From: Glandiceps talaboti
Lineage: Eukaryota; Hemichordata; Enteropneusta; Spengelidae
DNA: 64,000 bases
Reading direction: 5' to 3'
Assembly (NCBI RefSeq): GCF_964340395.1
Contig: NC_135564.1
Location: 9,248,861-9,312,860 of the forward strand
The notes beneath the pieces were generated by a model. It ran no database searches, was not told the DNA's origin, and saw nothing but the letters and a program-made list of their open reading frames with translations. The translations under genes were made by a program, and so were the position numbers. Below are positions 15,226 to 38,520 of the stretch, piece after piece (the stretch's first letter is position 1; each line of letters opens with the position of its first letter).

Positions 15226-18065
15226 TATCGTACATCTTTGACCTTAGCACCACCTGTTGTCAATGATCATAGCAACAAACCATAGCAACAGTTCAATGTA
15301 AACAAAACAAACACGGGGCTTTTTACTAATTAGAACATATTTTAATAAAAACAAATAAACACGTAGGGACATTTATTCGGTCAGTTTTAGAGTATGTGAA
15401 GTTTAGATTATCAATTGATCCCACCTGGAATGGTAAAAAAATATTTTTTTTTTGAAAAACGTGTTTCAAAACATATATATATCTTTTTGGCATAAAACAT
15501 TTCATTGTTTATGTGTTTTTTCTTTGAATATTGCTATTATATTTGAGGTTGTTATTTACGTAATGCCCCTTATTGTAAATATATTGACTTTTAACGTGCG
15601 ACTGTACAGCGTTTTGTGACTACGTGTTAGAACTGGAGCTTGAGATGATCACTTAGGTTTTAAGACGTTAGAAATACGACCATATACTGGTTTAACTCAT
15701 GCCATCTTACATTTATAAGAGCCGTGCTAATTATATTTGAATGTCGGTGTTTGTTGTGCCATCCATCGAATAAACCAAGTCACTATTGTTGTTATTATCG
15801 TAATCCATTTGCTATTGCCTCATAAATTACTAACACCCGTCATCTCTATTGACTGAGGCGATTTATGTACAATGTAGGCACGTAGGCACAAACCTTTTAG
15901 TTTTAACGTCACGGTATGGGTTCCTTTGTAATACTGTAATACTTCGTGTCTAGCGTCAAGGTACGTGGTGAGACTTTAATACTGAGGTACAGCGTCAAAT
16001 TTCTACAATCGAGATCACTCGTTAAGTTTCTAGAGAGTAGCTAGCTGGCTACTGTCGCAAAAGATCACTTATAAGAAATTCCAGTCGATTTCTCTTTGAT
16101 CCGAGGTCGTCTGAAATATATGATTTAGTTTGTTTTGCACGCTTGGTATGATTTGGGACATGGATGTCGGGGGTGGGGGTGGGGGTACGATCACCGGGGG
16201 ATACAAACATCATAAAATATTGCCATACATACAATTATATTGCCAGTTAAACTTACAAATAACAGATAAAACATAGCATGTATACAACTAAACATTTTTA
16301 TTGACAAGCCAATTTAATAATATTTGACAACCACATCACTCTGTTGACTTATTAAAAGACCTCTCCACGCATTAGATCATTATTAAATATTAATAATAAT
16401 AAATATCATAATTCACCAGGTAATATTGCAAAGTTTGCATAACAGTAATAATAGTTTGTTGATGGATTCATAGCGTAAGTTATTTTTGTGTTACCATGAC
16501 AACTGGATTGAATTATAATAGAGAATACTGACTTGATATATCTGCAGTGATATTGAACAAATTTTGATATTGTCATCACGTATATCAGCCCTGCTGGAAT
16601 TCTGGTACGAGTTAATTTCTGGTCAGATAATTTGATCTCAGGAGATAGACTTCGGTTGATTTATTTCATCTTTTTTTTTATTTGATGACATGACGTCACG
16701 TCTCAGTGATGACGTAGGTCTGGTTTTTATAGTCAATGGTTATGATAAGACTTTAATCTCTCATCAATATTACATTGGCTGCTTCTTATTACAACCGTCG
16801 GCAGATACGAAAATCCCTTTATATAGAAATCTCAACTGCCAAGGTTTGCATAGATCGAATCTCCACATGTAAACACTACAATATGAAATTTGTGTCGTTT
16901 TTTTTCAGGGAAAATTTCCATACAACACAGACTGACTATTTATACTAGCAAGATAGTGGGATTTTAAGACTTTTCCACTATACGATCTATATGTCGTGTC
17001 TTAGGTATGGATATGCGTGCCAGGAATTACCAAGCATTGGATGTGATTGGTCTTACAATTATATGAATTAGAGGTTTTCAAGTAGTTGTCAGGAAAATTA
17101 CTTTTCTTAAGACACTGCGAGTTGATAGAGTTAATGACCCCTAAGCTCGAAGGTCGTTGCGTAGTGATTTTCAGAATAATTGGATGATATATTAACCAAC
17201 TGTGAATGACCTTTGACGTAGAAGGTCACCTCGATTATTGAACATCTGTACACAACACGTTTAGAATTTTTAAGTAATTCTAAAATGATCTACGTCTTTG
17301 ACTGTATATGTTTGTCTATATATATTCGCATGATATCGTCAAAGCAACTCACGCCACACAGACAATATCAATAGTTTATGTTCACATTTCTGATGATAAT
17401 ATGTTCTGGAGGTAAGTGTATATAGTGTATTTCAGCTCCCTGGTTATATTTGACAAATCTGTCAAACTTTGAAACTTAGAATAGTACGGTTGCAGTATGT
17501 GTTGTCTTCGTAGTTTATTCACGCTGATCAAATTGCTGAGAAAAAAGTTACATTCTCCGTGACCTCGTACCGGGATTCCAACAGCGCCAAAGTGTTAATG
17601 ATTCTGCCCGGGGGGTTCCTCGGTAGTCAATATCATTAAATTGAATATCGATGAATTCTAATGTCTGGTGGCAATTTCACCACCGCAGAACACATCAAAG
17701 TGCAGTTAAAACTGTTCCCATTTCCAGATAGAAATCCCAGATTAATTGTTCTGGGCCAGTAGCCATAATTTATCAAAATTAGTGAGCAAAATTACTTCAT
17801 TTGTTAATAATTTCCAAAATTACATAACACACAAAAAACAACGTTGTTCCACTGCAAGAGTTGTTCAAAAATAATTATAAACTTCGGACTTAGTAAGTCC
17901 TCAAGTCAGTTTTCAATAATGTTTGTCATTATCGCTCATACACTAACATTGTAAATTTTTCCCGATAAATTCTTAGTTTAGCTATATGTCAATCTGTTCA
18001 TATATTTATCAAAACAAAATAAAATTAATATTATTTTCTTATCTAAGTTAGAAGGGTGTCTGGAT

Positions 18066-29311
<11,246 letters not shown>

Positions 29312-29716
29312 CTTGACGTGAATATGTGTTTTGTTTCCTGTAAGGCATAAAAAAAGACGAAAAACAAAAATTAAAGTGAGTCTGACCTTAGTTCATTATT
29401 TAGTTAATTATTAAACAATTTTGCTCATAGTTCAAAGTGTACAGTAGTAAAAGTTCATCTTGTTTAAATTTAGACTGGTTTTGGAAATTTTAATGAATAT
29501 ATCACGTGGTTTAGGTGTCTATAAACTTGAAGTGTGTTGTCCATGTGTTCGGATATTTCGCAATACATATATATGTGTATGAAGGGTTTGGAAATTTACA
29601 CAGAAATATAATTAATGTGGTCGCGAAAAACTGTACCATTTTGTACCGTATGTGTGAAATGTAATTAAATGCTAATTAATAATCTAATGAAGATAATTAA
29701 TGGTGTTGTTTCTTAC

Positions 29717-29752
29717 CTTACAGGTTTCGGCTTGACTTTGTACTGGTTGGCT
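29717..29752 (-). other. Noncoding first exon of the upstream NMES1-like gene
   Basis: The minus strand has CCTGTAAG/GTAAGA, with the donor at 29716-29711. The next exon has the acceptor GCCTTACAG before 29337. The 5' edge is set by an initiator-like TCAGCC whose A is at 29752, exactly 30 nt from the TATA box. This gives a 36-nt leader exon and a 379-bp intron. Confidence 0.55.
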
Positions 29753-29775
29753 GATCGCAACTCTCTGTCGTTTTT

Positions 29776-29846
29776 ACTTATACTGGTTTCCTGAGGTGTT
29801 CAAAATGTGCCGGCCGGCGAGGCGAAGTACGTACACGATGACGTCA
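29776..29846 (-). promoter_or_regulatory. Core promoter of the upstream NMES1-like gene: TATA box and CRE
   Basis: On the minus strand TATAAGT (29782-29776) lies 30 bp before the proposed initiator. A full palindromic cAMP-response element TGACGTCA (29846-29839) lies about 60 bp further upstream. A GC-rich palindrome (GCCGGCCGGC) sits between them. CRE plus TATA suggests CREB/ATF-type regulation; that is inference from motif knowledge. Confidence 0.5.
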
Positions 29847-30509
29847 AAATGTGTCGACACGTCGGTCACGTAGACCATGGAACGCGAAGGCGTTACCGTA
29901 CATTTCAATAACGACACACATGATCAGTGAATACGTTTTCCTTTTATGGTCAACGCGTAAATACGCATTTAACGTGAAATGATGGTTTCGGGAATTAATC
30001 ACTGCCGAACCCACACCACACCCCCGTCTTTCAACCAATCAGATTAGAAGGAGCCCTGTTAAGGAAGTGAGTTATTACCCGATATGGGTCATGTACTGAA
30101 TGTGTCCTCATTTCTGACAAGACAGTGATGACGCGTGATGGCGCACTTTGTTTAAAAAGAACTGATTCAGGAATTGACAGTGTGGACTGATAGTATTACA
30201 TTTACGTATATCGATAGCTTACGAGTTTTAGAGAAAGTTCTCGTCAAGAGAATATATATGAATGTTATGCACAGGACACAGGTCAAGTCCACGCACTTGT
30301 GGAAATGTAGGAAATACTAACACGACCTTGAACCGTTTAAATAGATGTGTATTGTTGATGGATGGCAATAAAATTTAAGCATACCACCTGCTTCCTGTGT
30401 AGTCGTGAATTTGTGTTATTTATAGCATGACAAACATTTAACATTAAATTCTGAGAAATTTTAGGCCAACAGACATGTGGTCTGCGAAAAATACTAATGT
30501 AATATATTT

Positions 30510-30609
30510 CAACCGTTTGTATTCACGAGATGACGACAGCTGACGTTTCCTCGAAAGAGGATTCATCAGGTCAGCTTTCATTTTCTGTGTAATCTTTGCA
30601 AAACGGTTT
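30510..30609 (-). ncRNA. Hammerhead-ribozyme-like motif, probably a Penelope-type retroelement remnant
   Basis: On the minus strand the order is CTGATGA (30569-30563), a short hairpin TCCTC-TTTC-GAGGA, then AAACGTC (ending at 30542). The conserved CUGAUGA and GAAAC/GUC boxes of the hammerhead core are thus present, with a very short stem III. Flanks pair as AGCTGAC/GTCAGCT, and further out AACCGTTTG pairs with CAAAACGGTT, giving a foldback of about 100 nt. Minimal hammerheads with short stem III are known in Penelope-like elements. The base pair next to GAAA in stem II is not canonical, so activity is doubtful. Confidence 0.4.
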
Positions 30610-31114
30610 TAGAATTTCATCAGAAAACTACAGCAAACGACAACAATACATAACTGGGTCAGAACATGATTCCCGAAAAATACACCGAATTTGTACTCCT
30701 ATATGATCGAGTCTGATATCAGTGTAGAAGTCACAGACGTTGGTGGCGCTGTAAAACCACAGGCTAACATGCGTGCCACAAAAAGTACTTGGTTGCCATC
30801 TCTTCTGGCTCTACTATTCCTCCTCCGCGGCTCCTTTCTCCTCCTCCTCCTCCTCCACCATCACCTCATCCTCCTTCACATCTCCCCCTCCCCTAACAAT
30901 GATAGTGTCAATAAATTATCAAAGTTGCCATTACTAGTCTGAAAAATACACTCCCACGTCACTCGTAGACGGATTGGACCTCGGGAGTTTACGCCACACG
31001 CTCATTTGGATTGGTTCTAACTAGAATGTTATGATAAATAAGGAATATATATAGTTTATTGCGCTCTGCCACTGCGGTATAGAGCACTGTCTTAGCAGAT
31101 TGATACTCACCGAG

Positions 31115-31115
<1 letters not shown>

Positions 31116-31206
<91 letters not shown>
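31116..31206. repeat. (AT)n microsatellite
   Basis: About 90 bp of uninterrupted AT. Confidence 0.97.
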
Positions 31207-31208
<2 letters not shown>

Positions 31209-31371
31209 CAATACAATTACCAAAATAGAACAAATTAAAGTAAGCTCATCTATTCCTTTAATACTATACAATGGTGTTCAGATGGTTAAGCCATTGTAGA
31301 AACGAATTGGTCTTGCATTACTTAGAGTCCAAAAGACAGTAACCTCCTCATTCAAAATATTCAAAACAGAA

Positions 31372-31481
<110 letters not shown>

Positions 31482-31805
31482 TTTGTTTGTTTGATTGATT
31501 GAGACTTCAGATCCATATATAAAAGGAGAAAACTTGAAAATACAAGAACTGTTACAGAACAAAGTTACAAATCATGTGGATCAGAATAACAAAAAGCTAT
31601 GTCTTCGACGTTTTCACTGAGTTCTCCTAACAAAATTAGAATTATAATGTTTAGTTTATTTCAAATGCTAAGGCCTCGGCCCATCGCACAAAACATTTTA
31701 CATAACAGTAGAGAAGAAAAGGAACAAAGAACTGAGTATCATTCTACTAATAATTAACGGAAAAATACTTAAAGGTAAAAATATGACAGGGGAGAACATA
31801 TACAT

Positions 31806-32058
31806 CTATGTTTGCTGAACAAAACTAGTACGAGTGTTGAAAGCTTTATGAACAAAAACTGATAGTTTGTATTGGACTACTTCATTCTTGCATGCCAGTA
31901 AGGAAAAACATTTTTCTTTCGTGGGGTGAACTCTAAATCTTTGAGGAATAAAATCTACTCTATGGTCGTTATATAAGGGGCAAAACAATATAAAATGACA
32001 TTCATCCTCAACAACTGTAAAACCTTGTCTTTTACAATATAGACACACTCTAAGTTAA
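31806..32058 (-). pseudogene. LINE (non-LTR retrotransposon) ORF2 C-terminus, truncated
   Basis: The minus-strand frame of about 80 residues contains C-x2-C (CLYCKRQ), then VEDECHFILFCPLYNDHR and FIPQRF, then a tail with NTRTSF before the stop. The C-x2-C...EDE-x-HF-x3-CP-x-Y...R pattern is the usual C-terminal zinc-binding region after the reverse transcriptase of many LINEs. The frame breaks just upstream (TAA near 32063), so this is a dead 3' fragment. Confidence 0.7.
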
Positions 32059-32069
32059 ACAAAGATTAC

Positions 32070-32400
32070 AGGATGATTTGTTCACTCAGTTGCATCACGT
32101 GTTTTATCAGGCTATAGAATGCTTTGACTTTAAGACAAAGCACTGAATACTTTAACTGAGATTTACTCAAGGGCTGGAGTTGGCATGATGATATCTAGTG
32201 GAAATGAACAACTTAAGGGTTGTAGTGATAACAATAAACCGTGGTGGGATAGAGATTGTTTATTTGCAAGAAAGAAGAAGTTTGAACTATTAAATAACTA
32301 CCGTAGATCAAATGCTCAAAATTAGAATTATATTACAAATGAACGTCAACAACAATTTTATGTTTCTGTGGAAACTGTCAATCGGTCACCTTGAAGGTCA
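32070..32400 (+). pseudogene. LINE fragment from the endonuclease-RT linker, inverted relative to the 3' fragment
   Basis: Plus-strand reading gives LTEIYSRAG, then DNNKPWWDRDCLFARKKKFE, LLNNYRRS and a stop. The KPWWD-x-x-C-x4-K-x4 pattern, followed by basic helix residues, is typical of the segment between the endonuclease and reverse transcriptase of LINE ORF2. Frames are broken on both sides. It directly abuts the oppositely oriented 3' fragment. Confidence 0.5.
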
Positions 32401-33592
32401 CCATATGCGAATATAGGTAAGTGTTAACGTTGATAATCACACAACTCTGGGTATAGCCATAGCCTAGGGGACCCTGATGCTCAGTTATTACATTTATTAA
32501 CTAAAATGATTTTATTTACAAGAAAAAAAAACAAGTCGATAAAAAGAGAGAAATGTTGACATATACATTACATAAACACTTACAAATTTACACATTGGAC
32601 ATAGTGACACCATACTGCATCAGAAAAATATCAACAATATTTGCAATTCTAACTTTTCCCCATACAGAAATAAACAAGCTAAACTGTACTGTGTAGTAGT
32701 AATCAAGTGATTAAAAGTGATTATCATATTTACTTGTAAGACCTCATGATTGAATATTTACCGTAATTTCCAATGTGTGAAAGTGAATTATTCTTGGTTA
32801 CACAGTCTCACCGCTGATGGCTCACTTCTGTGACGGAGGTGGCTACAGTGAGAGTTTCTAAAGGTAACCGTGAATCCGTGAAACTACTTTAAAATCGACC
32901 GTTGATTAACATTTATAATGTCTAATTATTAGTATCAATATAATGTAAGTGAATATATTCCGAAAAATGATACTCCAGTTACAGTTTTAAGACATATAGC
33001 GACAGATTCAAAACCGAACTTTTGCTCAAAATTTAAACTTGTTCATGCTTCTATGATATCGACCACTGATTAACATCTTTTTTATAAGTAATTTACCCAA
33101 TTTCTAGTGAATATCGTCGTAAACCACAGCCTCTTTTACGGCACCGTCCAAGACGCACCGCCAAGAGGCAGTGTCGCGGAAGAAATAATAGCCCTGGTTT
33201 GGTGAATATATCTTCGGTTATTGTATGAAAAAAAATGTCCCAGTTGCAGCTAGTGCAGGTTTAATTTACATGAAAGTTACATGAAATCCATGATTCATTT
33301 AAGTGGCATCAGATCTTTGTATGTATGTTCCGGGAAAGACACCTACCTTTACCTTCATTCTAAAATTTAAATTGACGTAGCTCTTTAGAGACTTGATTAA
33401 GTTACGTCCTTTTGTTTCATGTCCTTTGACGCTCTTTCTATCTGTATTATACACACTCTATTGTAGGAAATCGATTTGGTGTAGACCTTTGTGAGGGCAG
33501 TCTTTCATATTATACATATCACATGTGCAACTCTGGGTGCACACAGTACGCACTATTCACGTTCCCGGGATTCACGCACCAGTCAGGATATC

Positions 33593-33682
<90 letters not shown>
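33593..33682. repeat. (AT)n microsatellite
   Basis: About 90 bp of uninterrupted AT. Confidence 0.97.
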
Positions 33683-33685
<3 letters not shown>

Positions 33686-34068
33686 CGAAGTTAAACTTTA
33701 AGGGCCTCAGTAAGCTTTCATATGTACCGAGTCCTTCCTTCATAATAATCAAGTAGTATGCCACGATCATAGCAAATATCAGATTTACGTGAAATCCATG
33801 GTAAAAGTGAGGAAATCTATTCTTACATTAGAAGAGTTCGTAACTCAAAGGGGAAATCTCGAAAAATTGTACTCGAAAGTGACAGAAAAAAAATAACTGT
33901 ACCGTAATTCACTGCGAACAAACTACTGAAGTCTGCTTGTTTTTCGAGCATGAGAAAAAAATAAGAGAAAATAGTTTATTTCAATTATGTACATCTAATT
34001 GTACACTTCTTGTGATGAAAATTCAGTAATATAAAAAGCCGAGAAAAGAGGACAAAAAAGTGAGTCGA

Positions 34069-34077
34069 AAAAAAAAC
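34069..34077 (-). terminator. Pol III terminator of the tRNA-Arg gene
   Basis: An uninterrupted oligo-T tract on the minus strand, five bases past the tRNA 3' end. Confidence 0.8.
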
Positions 34078-34081
34078 CAAG

Positions 34082-34171
34082 CGTCTCCGGTGGGACTCGA
34101 ACCCACAGCCTCCGAATTTCATCATGCGCACCTCTAGAAGTCCGACGCGCTATCCATTGCGCCACGGAGAC
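34082..34171 (-). tRNA. tRNA-Arg(UCU) with a 17-nt intron
   Basis: The minus strand gives a full cloverleaf. The acceptor stem GTCTCCG (34171-34165) pairs perfectly with CGGAGAC (34089-34083), with discriminator G at 34082. The D arm is GCGC-AATGGATA-GCGC. The anticodon TCT is at 34138-34136, and the T arm is GTGGG-TTCGAGT-CCCAC. An intron at 34134-34118 interrupts after position 37, the canonical site; tRNA-Arg(UCU) is one of the few animal tRNAs that usually has an intron. The box A (TGGCGCAATGG) and box B (GGTTCGAGTCC) promoter elements are intact. A run of nine T on the minus strand (about 34077-34069) would end Pol III transcription. Confidence 0.96.
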
Positions 34172-34583
34172 CCGCTATGACAACTTCGATCGCTTTAAAG
34201 TATATATTATGTAAACAGAGTACAAGGTCCAACATATTCCTGGCAGCGAAAATTTTGAGGCTGGCCAACGTCCCCGTCAATATCTTTTATATTCAGTGTT
34301 AATTGGGTGTTACTATGAATACGTCATGTCTATTTTGGCCCACGATGGCAGTGTCGCTATCACAATCACGACTCGAGTCCACTCCATGACGCACGCTGTG
34401 AAACTGAAAGGGTAACGGTAATTTACTAATATTACTAGAGTTGTAAATCTATGTTGAAAGATAGTTTTTTTTGCTTCATTTTATCTCAAGGATGCCATCT
34501 GGATAACGAAACGCGAAATCTTTCCCAGTGTTGATCAGGGACGTGACGAGTGAGGCGTGGGAGTAATTTCAGCCCCGGCCACA

Positions 34584-34597
34584 GCGCCATCTAGTGG
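34584..34597 (-). promoter_or_regulatory. CTCF consensus site
   Basis: The minus strand reads CCACTAGATGGCGC, a perfect match to the established CTCF core CCASYAGRKGGCRS. It lies 0.4 kb from the tRNA-Arg gene and about 4.8 kb upstream of the NMES1-like promoter. Binding is inferred from the motif only. Confidence 0.5.
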
Positions 34598-34599
34598 TG

Positions 34600-36720
34600 A
34601 ACACAACTAATCGTCTGTTCTGATCGAGTTGGGCAACACAGCAGCACGTTGCCGACATGTGGACATGAAAAAAAGTATCTTGGCCGTGTATCAACGAACA
34701 TTATTCTTATTGATATATTTTATCAGCGTTTATCGATTGTGCTGTCTGAAACAACTATTAAGTTTGATCAGTTAAGTTAGAACGGGTTGAAGTGGGGTGC
34801 GCGGGGCTCTGACGCCTAACTAAAAAATAATTTATTTTGTTATTCTACATTAAACTATTGATCTCGTCCTTATCAGTGACTACTAATTTAAATGTTGTTT
34901 GTGTGAACCGCTCCTTATATAAAAAAATACAAGTTATTAAGATACATTTTAATAATTTGCAAACAAAGGCAATGTGAGCCCTTCTTGTGTGTAATGTTAA
35001 TTTTGTTGTCAAAACACAGAAACATAAATTAGTTGTTGTTAAATATGACTACCTTTGCGTAAAAAGGTTTGCTAATACATTTAGTTCCAATTATTTTTGT
35101 TGAGGCTCAGACAACCAAACATTGATTGGTGCATGGGCTGGTTGAGGGTGCAGTCTCCCTGGCTGTAATTTTTCCATGGCTGTCGTAGAGGGCATGGTTG
35201 AGTCAACGCGGCTGTCAACAGGGTGATCCGGATTACATGTCATAGCTCTTTCCGGGCTTCGACGACAGTCACCGTGAACAAACGCGGCCGTTAGTTAGTC
35301 TCATGGGTTAGTCTTCACGTAGGCGAAAATAAAAGACAATGAAGTGACATGTATTTAAAAGAGTTGGATGTAAAATAAATCGACAAATGTCTCAAACGAA
35401 TAACCTTTGATTGCCATCAACTAATTTAAGTAAAATATTCGAAATTGTTCCCCAACCTGTTTGAGTTAAATGTCACGTTAATTGACCATTGACCAGATAT
35501 ATGTATAGTTCTATATCGCAATGGTGTATAACATAAGGAACATGTCAGTATATTTTGACGTGTACTATGTGTATTATACTGGACAAAAACATTCAAAATC
35601 GTAGTTATGTGTAAAGAAGCCTTTTAGGCCGACATTTTAGATGAACATTTTTTTCATGATTCATCATGTACATATTTGACATCGATGTAGTGAATAGGAA
35701 GGGCTATAAATGACAAACCCGATTCCCTATTCATCCTTTTATCCTGTACATATCTAATTTATTCCAACTCCATGCATTACTGTTTGTTTGACTATTCCAT
35801 CTTTGTGGTCTATAAGTTGTGTTGCAATACTGTGACACAATTTGGTAAAAAAAAGAGAAAAAATTCCAGCGACGGAACAACGCAAAACGAAAGTATCGTA
35901 CTAATCAAAATTGTTCTGATATCCCCCAAAACATGAGATGACCTTTGAAAATGTATATCCCAGCTTTCTGACACCAGTGTCGTAAATCTTCATATACACT
36001 ACACGTACTACTATATGGTTTTGATAACAGTATGAGCTTTTATTGAACCAATGGGGGATTTTTATACTGTCAGCACCATGTTGTACGTATATACATTGTA
36101 ATTTTTTTGTGGACGTCGACGGACGGACGGACGGATGGACAGACGTACGCACTCAGATATGGACGGATTCATTAATCCCGCTATTAGCACACACCCGTCA
36201 CTAAATATTGTACATGTGTGTGCAAAGGCGGCCGAATGAACACGGTTTAAGAACAGAATCAGATTGACATCATGGATAATTTTAGTAACATCAGTAAAAT
36301 CCATGTCTCACGTCAAGGTCTCATTTGTCCTAAACCAAGATACTTTCTATAATGCATATAATCCCCCAAACATGTTTATGGCATCCCTTTCCCTAGATTA
36401 TTATTGTCAATCTAGTGTCAGTATACTTTTCAGTTTGCTGTAATTCACAGACAAAAATATACACCGATACAAGGACTTGGCGTTAAATTCGAATTATGTG
36501 TGATGTTACAATATAGACGCACAAAGGTAGTTTAACGGAATGTGTTATTGCACAATAGAGACGTAATATAGCTTAAAGGGATGCAGTTTGTACTTTTATG
36601 ATCTTTGGTGGTTGTTACTTCAACACCTAAAAAATGTTGAATTCTGTCTTGGAACTGTAGATGACACATTTATTTAGTTGATAATACATTTCTTAAAATA
36701 TCACACTCGTTTTTCTAAGC
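34600..36720. other. Gene-poor interval
   Basis: No supported gene, RNA or mobile element. A short GACGGACG run occurs near 36118-36135. Frames of about 80 residues here lack motifs. Confidence 0.6.
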
Positions 36721-36724
36721 CTAT

Positions 36725-37086
36725 TTAAAGGCACACAGGCCGAGTTTATATTCTTTTGGGTGTAACATTGAATTGCTTGTTGCACATTTAAAAAGTATTC
36801 CCAGTATTCTACTTGCTGAAGGATACTCAACCATCGCTTGCAATTGACTGAAACTCAAACCCGGTAATACAATATAACTTACAAACGACCCCACTGACGT
36901 AATTTATTATACGTATAAAATGTCTAGGAAATCCCTACTGTGCAATCAACGGCTCTGTCAGTGTGTACTGTCACATACGGCATGTATCGACATTACCATT
37001 ATACTAGAATAGGTTAAGTCAGGATTTATGAAAGTATTTTCACTTGAGTGGAAATATCATAAACTCATCAGCTTGTGCCACTCTAA
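36725..37086. mobile_element. MITE of the TTAA-flanked family, copy 2
   Basis: Left end TTAA-AGGCACACAGGCCGAG, then TTTATA; right end AAACTCATCAGCTTGTGCCA, then CTCTAA. The interior (GAAATCCCTACTGTGCAATC, GCATGTATCGACATTA, AAGTATTTTCACTTGAGTGG) matches copy 3 in reverse complement throughout. About 360 bp, noncoding. Confidence 0.75.
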
Positions 37087-37691
37087 GTGATCCTGGTATA
37101 CTTTATAGGCTCAAATTTGCTTCTCAATATGTGTTATTAATATAAGTCTAGTTCAAAAATGTGTAGTCAATTACAGTGTGTGGCACTTTAATAGGTAATT
37201 ATACCACATAGCACAGTATTAGCCATCCCAAAGAACTTTTGGCTTCCTGTCTGTCTTTTCATCGATTTATTCATCTGCTTTTAATCATTTTATGGATCGA
37301 CTACATTAAAAAGAATTGGCATCAAGAGAGAGTTTGATAAATGACGAAGTTCAAGGTCATTCAGTAAAGTACATTCCGTTATACATAATTATGTAAAAAC
37401 TGTATTGCCATGGTTGTAGTGTAGACATCCTGTCGTTAAATTTGAATTGGTACGAGGAGAACTCGTTATGCCAATTCCGGTCTCAATTCTGAAAATCTTT
37501 TATTGCTTGTAAAAATTTTACTAACAAGTTTAACATCAATACTAAGTTGGTTAATTGGGAAACGGTGTTATTGGAACTCTGTACAGGTCGACAAGGCGAT
37601 ACGTATGACTGCGTACATTCTTATTTCTGCAATGACACAAATTGCAGCTAATTTTAAATACAGGGTAAACGACTATTCAATAATGCATACA

Positions 37692-38049
37692 TTAAAGTGG
37701 CACAAGCTGAGTTTATAATATTTTCACTCAAGTGAAAATACTTTCATAAATCCTTAAAAAACAAACTATTCTAGTCTAATTTTAATGTCGATACATACCT
37801 TCTGTGACAGTACACTTGTCAGTCATTGATAGAGAAGTTGATTGCACAGCAGGGATTTCCTCAACATTTAGTATACTTATAATCAATTACGTCATCGGGT
37901 CGTTTATAAGTTATATTTTGATACTGGGTTTGAGTTCAATCAATTACAAGTGATGGTTAAGTATGCTTCAACAAACAGAACACCACCATTTAAATAGGCA
38001 ACAAATGTTACACCCAAACAGAATATAAACTCAGCTTGTGCCCCTTTAA
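37692..38049. mobile_element. MITE of the TTAA-flanked family, copy 3 (inverted relative to copy 2)
   Basis: Begins TTAA-AGTGGCACAAGCTGAG and ends CTCAGCTTGTGCCCCT-TTAA, so it has clear terminal inverted repeats and TTAA on both sides. Its length equals that of copy 2, and the two face each other across about 600 bp, making a large inverted repeat. Confidence 0.8.
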
Positions 38050-38520
38050 TATATCTTCCGCGGTAGGAGGTTGTGAAATAATGTTATCAAATAAACAGGT
38101 ACTATGGATAAGGAAATACCTGATTTGTATTTTATTGATATTCAGCACTGGTGCAATTATTCCAGACAAAGTCATTTCAAACTCAATATACCAGAACACA
38201 AACTTAAACTTGGACGAATTCATGACTCGTCTGATACCCAATGTACAATTGTATCCACATCAATTTCAACAAAATTACATGTAAAAGTTTGCGCTGTTCA
38301 TTTTTGTATGTTACCATATTTCAACTTCATTATGCAGTCAAGTGCAAGCTAATTAGCACAGTGTATACTCATTTCTCTGACTGCACACATACCATGTGGA
38401 CACATCCAACCGTATATGAAACCCTCATCAGATTTCTGTGGAGTAGTTCCCAACTTGTATGGCATATTTTAACAGTCGGACAAAACTGAATTCGAATGAC
38501 TGTCTTCTGTTTACGATTAC

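Larger units (their letters stand above)
11760..18065. other. Region between the two NMES1-like genes
   Basis: About 6.3 kb with no supported coding exon. It should hold the promoter and noncoding first exon of the downstream paralog and the 3' UTR of the upstream one; AATAAA lies on the minus strand at about 17515-17520. A G-rich tract occurs at 11650-11675. The short frames here (60-94 residues) lack conserved motifs or splice context. Confidence 0.5.

Noticed and set aside
17000-18065. Search for a miR-147-like hairpin after the upstream NMES1-like gene
   Set aside because: No foldback of suitable length was seen and the miR-147 mature sequence is absent on both strands.
30691-30942. 83-codon frame with a Leu-rich hydrophobic run
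   Set aside because: The Leu run is produced by a CCT/CTC-rich tract; no signal peptide context or splice support.
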